Part shown: positions 36,966 through 47,536 of the stretch, in pieces
Numbering within the stretch: position 1 is the first letter of the stretch
Layout: each line of letters starts with the position of its first letter
NCBI GenBank assembly: GCA_026874595.1
Contig: CM049315.1
Coordinates: 15,132,164-15,196,163, forward strand
Length of the DNA: 64,000 nt
Direction of reading: 5' to 3'
Source of the DNA: Sipunculus nudus
Taxonomy: Eukaryota > Annelida > Sipuncula > Golfingiida > Sipunculidae
Translations under genes and position numbers: made by a program
The notes under the pieces: generated by a model
The model's input: only the letters and a program-made list of their open reading frames with translations
Told to the model about the DNA's origin: nothing
The model's database searches: none

Positions 36966-37235
36966 ACTGCTTTGTTTGTGCGTCACGAACCGCATTGTTA
37001 AAGGGAGACGCGTGGTCAACATCAATGTTAATGAGACAGGTGTCATTCATCTGATAACACTATACCAGCGTCATTAGACGCGCGTGTATCCAACATGGTT
37101 CGAATGTAACAAGCGACATGCTTTTGATTACATTGTCAGGGCGTCATGAAAACGCCACTCAATAGCGGCGCATGTCCAACACCGTTTGAATGCGATAGGC
37201 GTCGTGCTTTTTATTGCAGAAGGTGCGTGGTTTAT
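36966..37235. repeat. Degenerate ~83-bp tandem repeat, locus 1
   Basis: About three diverged units with the landmarks ATCCAACA..GTT(C/T)GAATG, (A/G)CAAGCG(A/T)CATGC, TTTTGATTACATTGT and AGGGCGTCATGA(A)AACGCC. Neighbouring GTTCGAATG / GTTTGAATG landmarks are about 83 bases apart. The same unit reappears at 38645-38850. Confidence 0.6.
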
Positions 37236-37567
37236 CCGAACACCGTTTGTCGAAAAATCATTTATTCTAAATTGAAAACTGAGGGTTGAAGTTTGGCAAT
37301 GAAATAAATACGAAGAGTTATCTTATTTATAGGGATAAGCAGAGAAATGAAATGCAGAGAAATTAGTGCACTCCATTGATGGTAGTATATATGAAAAAAC
37401 AACGTCCCGTTGGTCCGTATTGTCTTTAAAGGGGTCCAATCACCTCTAGAGCATGTTGAATTGACACGAAAAATAGCTTCTTTCCTTCAAAATAAACCTC
37501 TACCTACCAAAATATTGCCTTGAAACCGTTTGCTTACTCCTGTAAACGAGTTTTAAAAACAGTGGAC

Positions 37568-37861
37568 ATGGCGTCAACATTAACACAGCGCGTTTGGCCG
37601 TATGCATCTGGGATCCACAACACGTTTCAATCAGGAGATGCCCTGACTGATTTGGCCCAAAGATATAATATACATATTCCGGCTGAATCACCGCGTCCTG
37701 CGGTTCACAATCGGACCTACGATCACGTGGCCTTTTTATTGTTAACATACACGTGGACTGTGTTTATCAACATGCATAGCTATAAAAATGTGTCAAACAG
37801 CTTTATGCGAGGTAATGAGACTGTGTGCTGGGATGGTTTTCCTGGGGAAACCTTTGTATAA
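37568..37861 (+). CDS. Hypothetical 97-residue open frame
   Basis: Starts MASTLTQRVWPYASG in a good start context (GACATGGCG) and runs 97 codons to TAA. It has one likely membrane-like stretch near residues 55-70 (HVAFLLLTYTWTVF) and no family I recognise. The opposite strand is open over part of the same region with a donor-like GTAGGTAG, so coding is ambiguous. It could be the 5' end of a transposon gene. Confidence 0.18.
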   Translation: MASTLTQRVWPYASGIHNTFQSGDALTDLAQRYNIHIPAESPRPAVHNRTYDHVAFLLLTYTWTVFINMHSYKNVSNSFMRGNETVCWDGFPGETFV

Positions 37862-38644
37862 AGCAAAACTGACATGATAGTATGAAAGAATAGGGTGAAT
37901 GGGTTAGTATAGAATTCGACCATGCGAAGATTTCGTGCTTATGTGCGACTGTTATTAACTCACACGTTCTATTGACAAGATTATTTCTGCAGAAAAAAGT
38001 TAATTTCTATTAGTAAAAATCACTTCGAAATACTGATCATTCTAATTTTTCTTTGCTGTTTCATAGCTGTTTATTAATTTTTATCAAGCTATTGATTCTG
38101 ATGACATTTTTCCTGATCAGTTATTCCATGTCAGCAGATCACCTTTCAGCGGCAAACACCTAGAATTAATGACAACGTTGTCAGACAAACGTGTCCCAAA
38201 GACTTGTTTTAAATGATTTTTTTTTAAACATTGTTATTTAACCCTCGAGTTCTTCCGGTCCTCTCACTTGAAAGGTCAACTAAAGTAGTAAATCTGTCCA
38301 CCGAGAGATGGCACCACGTTTTGGGTCACTGGAGGTCATCTGAGTACATGGCGTTCATGCAACGATAGTCACTACCAGTTGAATCTGATCTTAAGGGACT
38401 AACAAGCATTAATTTAAATATAATTTTCATGATTTAAAAAAATAAAAAGAAAAACTTAAAATATGCTGTTGCCAACATTTATATAGGACTAGCTTCATTA
38501 AATCGTAAATTTCAGTGTATGGTAAAGTCTGATGCTCACCGGCAGGTAGGAAGTAATGCTAAATCTTGTGCAATCGTCTTTCCGAAAGTTTGATTATCCG
38601 AAAAAAAATTTGCCTCTTAGCCCTTCAGATAAACGACGCTCTAC

Positions 38645-38850
38645 TGTACGTTGTTAGGGCGTCACGTGAAACGCCATTAAAGAGCAACGTATGCCCTACA
38701 CCTTTTAAATGCAACAAGCGTCAAGCGTTTGGTTGCTTTGTAAGGGCATTAAGAGACGCCAATTTGAGAAGGACATATCTTCAACAATATTTGAATGAAA
38801 CAGTTCCATGCATTTGATTGCATAGTTTAGGGGCCATAAGAAGCATATTT
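38645..38850. repeat. Degenerate ~83-bp tandem repeat, locus 2
   Basis: Same family as 36966-37235: AGGGCGTCACGTGAAACGCC, ATGCCCTACACCTTTTAAATG, CAACAAGCGTCAAGCG, TTGGTTGCTTTGTAAGGGC. About two and a half units. Confidence 0.55.
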
Positions 38851-39246
38851 GGAGTCATTAACTTGGTTATTTTGTTTGGCCGCCATAAGTTGCAGTTTTG
38901 AATAAAAGAACAACAATGGAGGTTACCACAAATAATTATGAAATTGTTATGATTTTTTATCATTTAATAATAATAATAATTGATACTTTTTGGTAAATGA
39001 TGTGCTCTAAAATGCTATTACAAGCAAACAATTGCATAGATAATGAATGACTATGAAAAACATAATTGTTAAAATAAAGACACAGGATGTCTTGAGCATT
39101 TTTCAAAAGCCTAGGCTCTCAGCTAGTCTTAGTTCCAAAGGTAATGAATTATACAAAGTAGGACCTGCCACATAAAATGCTCTGTTGACAGCTGTAGCAG
39201 ACTGTACGTTGTACAAAGAGTAAGTACTGAGGCATTTAATAAATTT
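38851..39246. other. Left flank of the 9-kb tandem array
   Basis: Single-copy sequence; homology to the array begins sharply at 39247 (GTGAACATTGCTC). No gene seen. Confidence 0.5.
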
Positions 39247-39740
39247 GTGAACATTGCTCATATGTCAGAAGTGGTTCAATTTATAGGTCTGAAATTTGTC
39301 ATGATCATCCATCTTGGGAATTCCTTATACACCAGACATGTGGCGCCATCTACCTTCCCGTTTTTGTAGAATACATTTATGCCCTTTCTTTGGGAGTGGT
39401 TTGCCGCATTGGCTTGAAATTGTGCATACCCATAGATACCTCAATCTCGTTATTAAGACTGGTGGTGACATCTGCAATCGTTTTTGCGTGGTGTCCATCT
39501 GTCCGTTTGTGTATATGTGGAGTGGATGGATGTCTCAGCCTTAAATTTTGCATATTTATCTGTCTTGGATAGCTTTTTTGTAGACCAGACAGGTGGCGCC
39601 ACCTGCTGTTCCGTGTTTTAAGAATACATTGATGCACTTTTTTCTCAGTAGTGGATTGGTGTCTTGGCCTTAGATTTTGTTTGGTTTATCTTCTATAGAC
39701 CTGTTTTTGGTGAAAATTGCACATATATGAGGAGATTAAT
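39247..39740. repeat. ~140-bp satellite, truncated array at the left edge of unit 1
   Basis: Diverged units sharing (G)TGGCGCCA(T/C)CT, AATCGTTTTTGCGTGG(C/T)GTCCATC, GAAAATTG(C/T)(T/A)CATATCTCAG and TCTTAAGACTGGTGGTG-like motifs, about 130-150 bp apart. The array is longer at the internal junctions (47537-48620, 56729-57812). Confidence 0.7.
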
Positions 39741-40821
39741 TGGCATCACTGATGCAACAAATTTGTGTCATGTCATGGCAGGGACATTTAATGCCTTACT
39801 TTACCCATGCCTCTGTGATTTGGCGGAAACACGTAGTCGCTTGTCGCCTTCCCATATTCTATTTTTATGTTAAATTATAATAATGATGATGATAAAAATA
39901 ATAATTATAAAAATAATAATAATAAAAAGAAAGAAATAAATAGAAAATTAATCAATGTTAAAAAAAGTTTGTCGTCACGAAATAGTCCTCTCTGCCTCAC
40001 AAAATACTTTTCTTGGCAGCCCCGGCGATATATGGTGTGACGATTCCTCAAAGCTCCCATCATCAAGAACAGGACCAGGTACATGCGACATGCCTAGCTA
40101 CAGGTCCGGGTGAGGTACAGGATTTTAGAGTATCCAGGTATAGGGTCAGTAGTTTATCAAATATATGGCAACAGAGAAATAGACCTCCGATCAATTCAAA
40201 GACACTTTAACAAAAATAATTGCATGATTTCATCTATATGTATGTCATCATGTGAACTTTCAGTATTATACCAGCACCTAGAATACATAATACCCGATAC
40301 ATATAGAGGTATCAGGTACCGCCTACTCTGACATCCAGGTTGAAATACTCTTTATCTGGTACCTGCATCAAACCTGATCGTCATAAGACAAGTGGCGCCG
40401 CCTTGCGTCGACACAACAAGATAACCGGGCATACCGCACTCGGACAATGTGTTCGACAGCTTGAGTAATGTATATTAATGTCCCTGTGTGATCAGTCGTA
40501 GTATATAATATCTATTCACTGACGGGTGAGATTGTCATTTTTTGTATTCAGAGACGACTTTATTTTTGATGCCGCTATTAATATGTAACGGGTATTTGTT
40601 TTTTACATCGCCGGGACAAAACAGTGTTTCTTGCATCGCAGGACAAGACCGACAGAACAGTGTTTTGTTTAAACTGGTTGCAAAAATGAGTGGTCGTTTA
40701 AACACAAGACCAAAATGCACTGGGTCGTCAACGACTCGCTTGTTTGTTGCTAAGTCCGGCCTATGTTATTTAAATTATTTAAATAAGCTTCATTAACAAT
40801 CAAACTAACACCTGACAGTGT

Positions 40822-40871
40822 GCAGAGTGGCGGAAACCCCGGACCAGAAGTCCGTTCAGCCGTCACTCTGC
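40822..40871. other. 50-nt strong hairpin (unit 1)
   Basis: GCAGAGTGGCGG pairs with CCGTCACTCTGC (12 pairs, one G-U), and inside it CGGAC pairs with GTCCG across a CAGAA loop. The same hairpin lies at 49716-49765 and 58908-58957. It could act as an RNA or DNA structure of a mobile element. Confidence 0.6.
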
Positions 40872-40876
40872 CATAG

Positions 40877-41369
40877 GACTCTGTTGAAACCGCACGTTTC
40901 ACTACACTGGTCTGTTTTCATCATCAGGTGAGAATTTTTTTTTTTCATTCCTTTAGTTTCTTACAGTTGCCTTGCTAATTTCAGTCATTCATTCCCTTTT
41001 CTTCTAATATTTCATCCAACAGGTCTTAAGACTCACAAAGTCATATTTTAGTGTTTTGTACAAAATTGTACATGATGCCTTCATTTGAAGGTTTGGTTTA
41101 AGCTGTTTTCTCAAATGGTACATAATGCCTTCATCGGAAGGTTTAAGGTTTAAGCTGTATTCTAAAATGGTACATAATGCCTTCATCGGAGGTTTAGGGT
41201 TTAAGCTGTTTTCTATGTGTTTCTGTGTTTTAACTCTGTATCGCTTATATGTAATTTATTTTGACCGCTAGCATTAATGTTCATCAGGTCACTATGTATA
41301 TAAGACTCTGCCACAGAGCTTTGTGGAAACCACACGTTTCACTACACTGGTCTGTTTTCATCATCAGGT
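40877..41369. repeat. Direct repeat pair 440 bp apart with CTGATGA motif (unit 1)
   Basis: Copies at 40877-40929 and 41304-41369 share CACGTTTCACTACACTGG and TCTGTTTTCATCATCAGG. On the minus strand each reads CCTGATGATG...GTGAAACGTG, reminiscent of the CTGATGA...GAAAC core found near ends of some retroelements. The second copy is preceded by ATGTATATAAGACTC, TATA-box-like. Copies in unit 2: 49771-50263; unit 3: 58963-59455. Confidence 0.6.
41067..41213 (+). repeat. ~52-bp tandem repeat, three units (unit 1)
   Basis: Three units of TACATAATGCCTTCATCGGA...GGTTTAAGCTGT(T/A)TTCT lie between the two direct repeats. Equivalent arrays: 49961-50107 and 59153-59299. Confidence 0.75.
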
Positions 41370-41628
41370 CCATTAAAGGATTCCATTGGCAATAGTCATT
41401 TGTCCTTGTTTGTCGAGTTCGGAGAGTGGTCACGATCGGTGACGAATTCCCGCAACATCGGTCTGAGCACAGGCACCTGTCGTATAAATAGTGTCTTTAC
41501 GGGTATATAGAGGGTTAACGGGTATATAAGGCATGGGACCCCCGGCCCTACTATACTAATAATAGAGAAAGGCACACCACTTTTCCAGGCGACCGCTGTG
41601 ACCCGGCCACTTCACCAGCTGAATTTAT

Positions 41629-42094
41629 ATGTTTACCTTAGTAAAATGCACAAGAAACACTGATCGTTACAAAGCAGAAGGATTGTTGCACCTACTGAAA
41701 CCAGCAATAGGTTCATACAAGCTCGCTGTTATTAATTCCTTGTCTGGTTTGTTGACGAAATCCGTCAGATTCTGTCCAAATGCATGCCGGGTCCCATGTT
41801 CACTTGACTTCTTGCATTATCACAATCCGGCATCGTACATACGACATCCCGTTTTTTCGTGTATACCTCAAAAACATCAACAAATATCCACGTGCATACC
41901 CATTGAGCCCGGAACTTTTATCATCAGTGCACCTAAACCGGAAGTTTGCACTGCATGGATTATTCATTTGGACAGAATCTGACGGATTTCGTGTGGGTCT
42001 GAGCCCCGCATCGGAGCTGGACCGTTACAAATATACTACGTTTGACCTGGGTGATTGCATACGCCTGATTTTTCTTTACATGTATCAGGCATAA
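41629..42094 (+). CDS. Hypothetical open frames, unit 1 (frame-shifted relative to unit 3)
   Basis: A 117-codon frame (from 41629) and an overlapping 104-codon frame (to 42094) occur in units 1 and 2. In unit 3 one A fewer near 59969 joins them into a single 154-codon frame (59715-60179) ending DCIRLIFLYMYQA. The protein has no family I recognise. A 28-bp perfect inverted repeat lies within, which suggests mobile-element rather than host-gene sequence. Near-identity of the copies means that frame conservation is no evidence for selection. Confidence 0.15.
41755..41992. mobile_element. 238-bp MITE-like element with 28-bp perfect inverted ends (unit 1)
   Basis: 41755-41782 (ACGAAATCCGTCAG...) is the exact reverse complement of 41965-41992 (...CTGACGGATTTCGT). 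No obvious target duplication flanks it. Copies: 50649-50886 and 59841-60077. Confidence 0.6.
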
Positions 42095-42099
42095 AAAAG

Positions 42100-43111
42100 T
42101 TCCGAATCCTCATATTTGTCAACATAATGTCGTATAATTTACTCTATGCGAGTGAAGGTGCGCGCTCGCGTGTGTGTAATGGTGTGTGTATGTGTCTTTT
42201 CACGGAGCGAGTATAGAATCCGGTCTACTTGAACGAGGTAATGGGTGTATACGGACGGACTTAATGATGATTAGGATTCATGTAATGGAGAAGTTAGAGG
42301 CAGGTCGATGTCATATCATCAGGCATGTCATGGCTTATGCTGATTACTACTTGCATGAGACGGTCCAGTCAGTTTAGACCCATCTTGGAAATGAAGACCG
42401 TATTCTGTACTCGGGCCCTTTTGACTATAAATGGCATTTTGTACCAACTGACCTTGGTGATAAGACATGACCTTGTTGTATGATGACTGGTGTTGTATGT
42501 AACGTATACAGATGACTGGTGGCACATCCGTAATAACAAAGGTCTGTTTCTAACCACAGACTTATCAATTACAACTGAACTTAGCAAGGTAAATACTTCC
42601 TGGTTTCGAACAATCATCTCGACGCAATAGCACAGTTTAACATTAAGATAAGACGGGGCACTACTCAGTGAGCGCATACCTCTTCCAAACCAGGGTAAAC
42701 TCGATTTTCCTTTTTACAGGGAAAGTAGCTGTTTCTTACCGCAGACTGATGTACAAAATGGACTAAAATGACTCTCTATCAATATTCTGATTGTAACTAA
42801 TAAGGCCAGCTATATGTTTAAAAATGCCTTGCACAGGATTAGACAGACGCACACACAGGCATACAGAAAATGGAAACAAATGGATTGCTGTTGGTTAAAA
42901 AAGAGGGAAATGAGAAACTGCCGACAGTCCACATTAACACGACAAACTAAACCTGTGAAAACAATATTAAAGTGTGTAAAGGTGATATAAATGAGGGTGT
43001 TTCATAACCAGCAGTCAGATTGTCATCTGGATTGCTTGTCTGTATACACAACTGAGTTTAAAAGAAATTAAACATATAAGAAGTCATAACATATCTTTTG
43101 AACCAAATAAA
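42100..43111. other. Unit 1 spacer without recognised feature
   Basis: No supported gene. The corresponding part of unit 3 (from about 60645) is clearly more diverged than the parts on either side. Confidence 0.5.
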
Positions 43112-43894
43112 GTGAGGTAATCAGGTCCCATAAATCACTGGCTTATAGACGCTTCTTGCTGTGCTGGCAGGGGTGGGGCTGCTTCCCCATAAAATGTAGT
43201 ATGCTGGCTTATTTCAATTCGAACAACGGTATCAAAAACTCATCAGTCCAGAGCTGCTTGGTGTTTCGCCTCAGTGGTTAATTAAGAGATGATCACCTGG
43301 ATCACTTTGCCTTTTTGTGGGACCACTAAACTCACTGATCAACCATTTATTTAATACAGCAATAAACTGTCCGGCGATATCAGAATGACATCTGCAATGA
43401 TCCTCAATGTTACCATTTGCCCTTGAAATATTGATTATGGAGAATAAGTATAGCGGCAGGTGTCATCAATAAAACTAATTAACCCTAATTAGCCTCCCAG
43501 GGATTCTCAGGTTTTACAATTGCTGACACCGGTGACGAAGGTGACGAGATAAATATGTGCCCGTGTACAGCGAACTGATAATGTTAGCACTACGGTGACT
43601 GATATAGGACACAGAAAAAAATATTTATCTCGAGATCTCGATAATACCTTGTGTACAAGTAGCCTGTGGATAAAATGTTAATATGTCAAAGTGGCGTTAT
43701 AAGAACCTTTCCCAGCCAGGATTACCTTCACTTCTTTAATATGTATATGCAGAGTTAGCCGGTATTACAAAAAAATCTATAAATATGGCAGGTATATAGT
43801 GACTTTAAGACCAAAGCAGAGCATTTTGTCGAAATAATTTAACCGTTTATTTATGAATATAAATCATTTATGAAAATAGGTTGACTTAAGGTAA
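43112..43894. promoter_or_regulatory. Conserved non-coding block, candidate enhancer (unit 1)
   Basis: No long open frame. Against the otherwise diverged right part of unit 3 this block keeps about 98 percent identity (roughly 16 substitutions in 785 bp), while the preceding 550 bp differ at more than one base in ten and carry large indels. It is dense in homeodomain-type cores (GGTTAATTAAG, AACTAATTAACCCTAATTAGCC is split over 43470-43493) and contains a CAGGTGTCATCAA site. I infer selection on a cis-regulatory element or a conversion tract. Equivalent blocks: 52006-52788 and 61306-62091. Confidence 0.4.
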
Positions 43895-43904
43895 GGCGCT
43901 GTTT

Positions 43905-44460
43905 GTTATGACCTCGTATCCTGCATTGCAACACCAGAGGGGAGCACTGTATTTTTGTCCAATCAGATGAAACTTTGTGCTGGAAGACAAAGCCAAGCGA
44001 GGAATACACGGAGCCAATCATATCCATTTCTTTTTGAGTGACAGCTCATCCCCCAGCGTAACCGTCTGAACAGGCCACAGGCTCAGAGAGAATTGCCCCT
44101 GACGTGGTTTGCTTAGGGCCTTGGGCACATAGGATGCTCGGCCGGTGAGCTGTAATTCAAACGAAACGTAACAACAAAGGCTGCGTGCACAACTCGCTGG
44201 CTGGTTTTAGTTCTGCAGACAACAGATACATGGCTACGCTAAAACAGTCATAATGTCATAATCGAATCGGTCCATGATGCGAGAATGCAGAGGGAGCAAT
44301 TTAAATTCGACCGGAAACTCATCAAACGGCGCTTGAAGCGCGGCAATGGGCGGAGCCAGGATGCCTGTCGAGTGTTTGTTTATTGGCATCTGATTGGCTG
44401 CTTGTCACATCGTACGCACGTTTATTTCAGTGGACAACAAACCGCCATCTGGTGTCTAAA
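43905..44460. promoter_or_regulatory. CCAAT- and GC-box-rich promoter-like segment (unit 1)
   Basis: CCAAT occurs at 43959 and 44014 on the plus strand, and inverted (ATTGG) at 44382 and 44393; a GC box GGGCGG is at 44348. The segment is richer in GC and CpG than its surroundings. It could be a promoter, or an intronic element of the minus-strand gene whose first exon is 45422-45281. A 61-codon plus-strand open stretch here is not supported. Unit 3 is truncated just before this segment. Copy in unit 2: 52799-53354. Confidence 0.35.
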
Positions 44461-45280
44461 TATATCATAAACGGTCAAAGCTGGCAGCGTGAAAATCAGT
44501 TGCTTCTTTAGAAGTTTTCTTGCCGATAAACAACATAGGTTCGACAGCTTCATTGCTTGGGAAATATGGTAGATTTAACGATTGTCTAAAGAAGCATTCT
44601 ACCGTGAAATTATATGAAACATGCTTGGTATTATGAAGCTCAGGGGACATCGTGAAACACGATGTTTATTCAGCTGAGGGTATAGTCTTAGGCATGTTTA
44701 CAGACACATGCGTTATTTGTATACAAAATGTGACGAAATTTAATATACAGATTTTGCTAAAAATTTGTCATGTGGTCTTTGGATAAAAATCTTTACTTCT
44801 TTTTTTAGAAAGAAAATTCCTTTTGAGGCGTGGATATGGGAGATCAATGGGGATTATAGTGGACCCGAGTGACCGCGTATTGCACGGAAATGCCTTTTTG
44901 GCAGGACATGCGCGCTGGCCACGGTCTTAAAAGGCCAGTGAAAATCCCCGAAGCGCCTCCTGAAAAAGCGTCACAGGCGTGGAGGTCCTTGCAGCACAAA
45001 AGAAATAGGGGCACCTTATGGGGGAAATATTAAAATTATTAATTATTCAGCTTTGTGGGGCATATTACCGCAAAATAAAACAAACTTGTCCTAGAAGAGC
45101 ACACCAACGATACGTCTGCCGAATTTGGAGAGTCAAATCAGAACGGAAGCAGGTAAACCGTGGTCTGGAAATCTCCGTATTAATTATATTGATCAGTAAT
45201 GATGTTATAATTATATATTTTAGTTTTGAATTTCATTATTATAGTTATGACCTTTCAAATTATATTTCCGGAGAACTTAC

Positions 45281-45422
45281 CGTACTCGTTAACGGATACA
45301 GCTAGACTTCTTTCAGAATCGTCTTCACCGCTTCCTTCATCTATTAAGCTCCCTGAATCGGCGCTCTTGACATAAAACAATAAAGCCAGAAGGAGAAGCG
45401 AGGATGCACGTCCGCCAGACAT
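45281..45422 (-). CDS. First coding exon: signal peptide plus acidic Ser-Gly motif (unit 1)
   Basis: ATG at 45422 opens 47 codons plus one base, ending GAG TAC G before the strong donor GTAAGTTC (45280 downward), so the intron is phase 1. Residues 1-20 (MSGGRASSLLLLALLFYVKS) are a textbook signal peptide with likely cleavage near residue 20-21. The mature start carries two Ser-Gly pairs, the second in DEGSGEDDSE, the acidic setting used for glycosaminoglycan attachment in proteoglycans such as syndecans. The family cannot be decided from 47 residues. Upstream, a TATA-like TTAAATAAAAG (45478-45468) lies about 25-30 bp from an initiator-like TTTGCAGTG, predicting a very short leader. The exon is repeated without change in unit 2. 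Partner exons must lie to the left; the membrane-anchored exon at 33249-32890 is one candidate. Confidence 0.7.
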
Positions 45423-45449
45423 CTCTAACAGCTAACTGCCTGGAACACT

Positions 45450-45480
45450 GCAAAATATACCGGCAATCTTTTATTTAAGT
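45450..45480 (-). promoter_or_regulatory. Candidate core promoter of the signal-peptide exon (unit 1)
   Basis: Minus-strand TTAAATAAAAG followed about 25 bp later by TATTTTGCAGTGTTCC, where GCAGTG could be an initiator. The TTTTGCAG could instead be a splice acceptor, which would move the promoter further upstream. Confidence 0.3.
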
Positions 45481-46012
45481 CATATCATACAGAGGTTTGC
45501 TTGTGTAACTCAATGAAAGATTTTTTTAAGGTTTGAAAGACACCTATAAATCACAGAAATTGGTTTTGGAAACTGGATCCGTCATTTGTATTGGCAAGGT
45601 CGTGTACCTTTACAAAGAAGTTTCATTCTATCTGAACATATCGTACATATCAGGTAACACTCTGGTGTTATGCATGCCATGAAAGAGTACTCGACATATT
45701 CAGTCGCCCAAGTATTTAGGATTATGTATTAGCAACATAGGAAACATATACACACCTTTCTTCATATACTTATGTAGATATGGAAACATGTAAATATTAG
45801 TTATTTAATTACCCGTTATTACTATATAGTCGGATATATATATCAATATTTATCAAGGCAGAACGCTTTATTTTTTACAAATATTGGTATTATTGTTTTA
45901 ATGTATTGTATTTCATTATATTATTCAATTCAATAAATACAAATGCTCCACAAACAACAACCAAACACACATAGACACTTTTAGCGATTATATTAAACGG
46001 CCTAATACTAAC

Positions 46013-46450
46013 CTATATAGGAAGCCAACGGAGCTACACATTGACAAGGTAGGTGTCGAGGATGTCTGGGCAACGTTCAGAGATGTAGTCCAATCCACCT
46101 CATTGGACGTCCTTGGACCAACAATTATGAGGCACCAGGACTGGTTTGATGAAAACAATGACCAGATACAAGAGCTCTTTTCAGAAAAACACAGGCTTCA
46201 TCTTGTGTATTACAGAAACCCACCTCATCCTCAAAGAAAGCGTCATTCACAAATATCCACCGTTTGGTCAAGACTAAACTGTGCAACATGCAAGATAGCT
46301 GGCTCAGAGACAAATCAGCAGAGATCACGACATATGCAGATATGCATGACTAAGAGATGCAAGGACGCTCTCAAAGTGTATGGACTGCAGTCTTCTGACA
46401 CATCTCCTCTCCTGACTGCTGATAGATCGGCCTTGATCACTCACAAGTCA
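46013..46450 (+). pseudogene. LINE ORF2 fragment, region between endonuclease and reverse transcriptase (unit 1)
   Basis: The plus strand encodes LDVLGPTIMRHQDWFDEN followed by NDQIQELFSEKHRLHLVYYR and, after a frame change, QDSWLRDKSAEITTYAD, then back in the first frame DALKVYGLQSSDTSPLLTAD. This order matches the linker between endonuclease and reverse transcriptase in non-LTR retrotransposon proteins that recur in mollusc and other animal genomes (VLGPxxRRHQDWFDEN...LLxEKHRLH...SGTSPLLSADG). At least two frameshifts and the absence of both flanking domains make it dead. It duplicated with the unit (copy at 55215-55652). Confidence 0.75.
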
Positions 46451-46521
46451 CATATTTATATAAATATATTTTTATCTTGATAAACACATATATAAAATTA
46501 AGATATATATATATATATATT

Positions 46522-46578
46522 ACGCCCCCGAGGCAGCAGAAATCTTGCGCTTCTAAAGAAGCAACTGATTTTATAGGA
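46522..46578 (-). repeat. Inverted partner of the segment at 53388-53445 (unit 1)
   Basis: ACGCCCCCGAGGCAGCAG...AAGAAGCAACTGATTTTA is the reverse complement of 53388-53445 in unit 2. In unit 1 only the outer half of the opposing arm survives (44490-44520), because the 308-bp segment is missing there. Confidence 0.75.
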
Positions 46579-46612
46579 AGTAGCCCTATAGGTAAAGCGC
46601 TGTGTAAAGAGC

Positions 46613-46613
<1 letters not shown>

Positions 46614-46697
<84 letters not shown>
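46614..46697. repeat. (AT)n microsatellite, long (unit 1)
   Basis: 84 bp of AT with one AAA interruption; the unit 2 counterpart (55816-55891) is shorter and pure, one of the few differences between units. Confidence 0.95.
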
Positions 46698-46698
<1 letters not shown>

Positions 46699-46699
46699 T

Positions 46700-47536
46700 G
46701 TAACAGCTCAGTTTAAGTGTTCCATTCAAACCCCCTTAAAAAATTCTAATAGAAATAGAGTAATCATAATTATATTTCATTGACATGTTTCTATATGGAT
46801 AATTATAGTTCTTCCCGAATGAAGTTTCTAACGATTCGTTGAATGAAGCCGATGTTAAAGCGTGCATGTGACATTTGTGACAGACCTATATGACCCGAGT
46901 AAAGATCCTGTCATGTCTGATTTATGAATTATTTCACAGTTATATAACGGGGTGTGTAAATAACTATGTTATCAATATGAGCAATGTAAGGCTTTATACT
47001 GATTAAAAGTGTCACTGCTGCCATTAAGAGAACACTCCGTAAATATAGAATATCCTCTCTATAGATTTTCTAATCAATTTATATCATGTGTAGGTGATGA
47101 AAATTACTCAGTGAAAGGTCGTTTTTATTCTATACTATTAATTTCAGAATTCAGATCATATGATCCCTTCACAAATTAAACCTATGTAAGCAATGCTAAC
47201 AAATAGCTCGTTAAACTGCATGAATACGTCAGGGCAAGTGCAAATGTGCTTTGGAGCTGAGAAATAGATGAAAATGAGTAATAAATATGATATAAAAATA
47301 GATTTTACTGGTGGTAGTTTACAGATATAATGAGACTGGCCCATGAGAGTCGTAAGGTTGTTGTGTTTAAATCAGATCCTAATTGTATCCGCCAAAACAG
47401 TTTTGTGGATATTATATATTTACGCGGGTTCCGTCGCCGCCGCGCGTTCGTTTCCGGAGACCTTCTCTAAGACCCTTAGACCGATCTTTCCCAAAAAAAA
47501 CCCGGGGTAGTTATTCACTCACATGTGTAGATGTGC
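46700..47536. other. Unit 1 spacer, with a GC-rich patch
   Basis: No supported gene. 47425-47510 is a CpG-rich patch (CGTCGCCGCCGCGCG) directly before the satellite. Confidence 0.45.

Noticed and set aside
40877..41369. Active hammerhead ribozyme on the minus strand
   Set aside because: CTGATGA and GAAAC are present, but the intervening sequence does not form a convincing stem II and no matching stem I strand and cleavage triplet was found.
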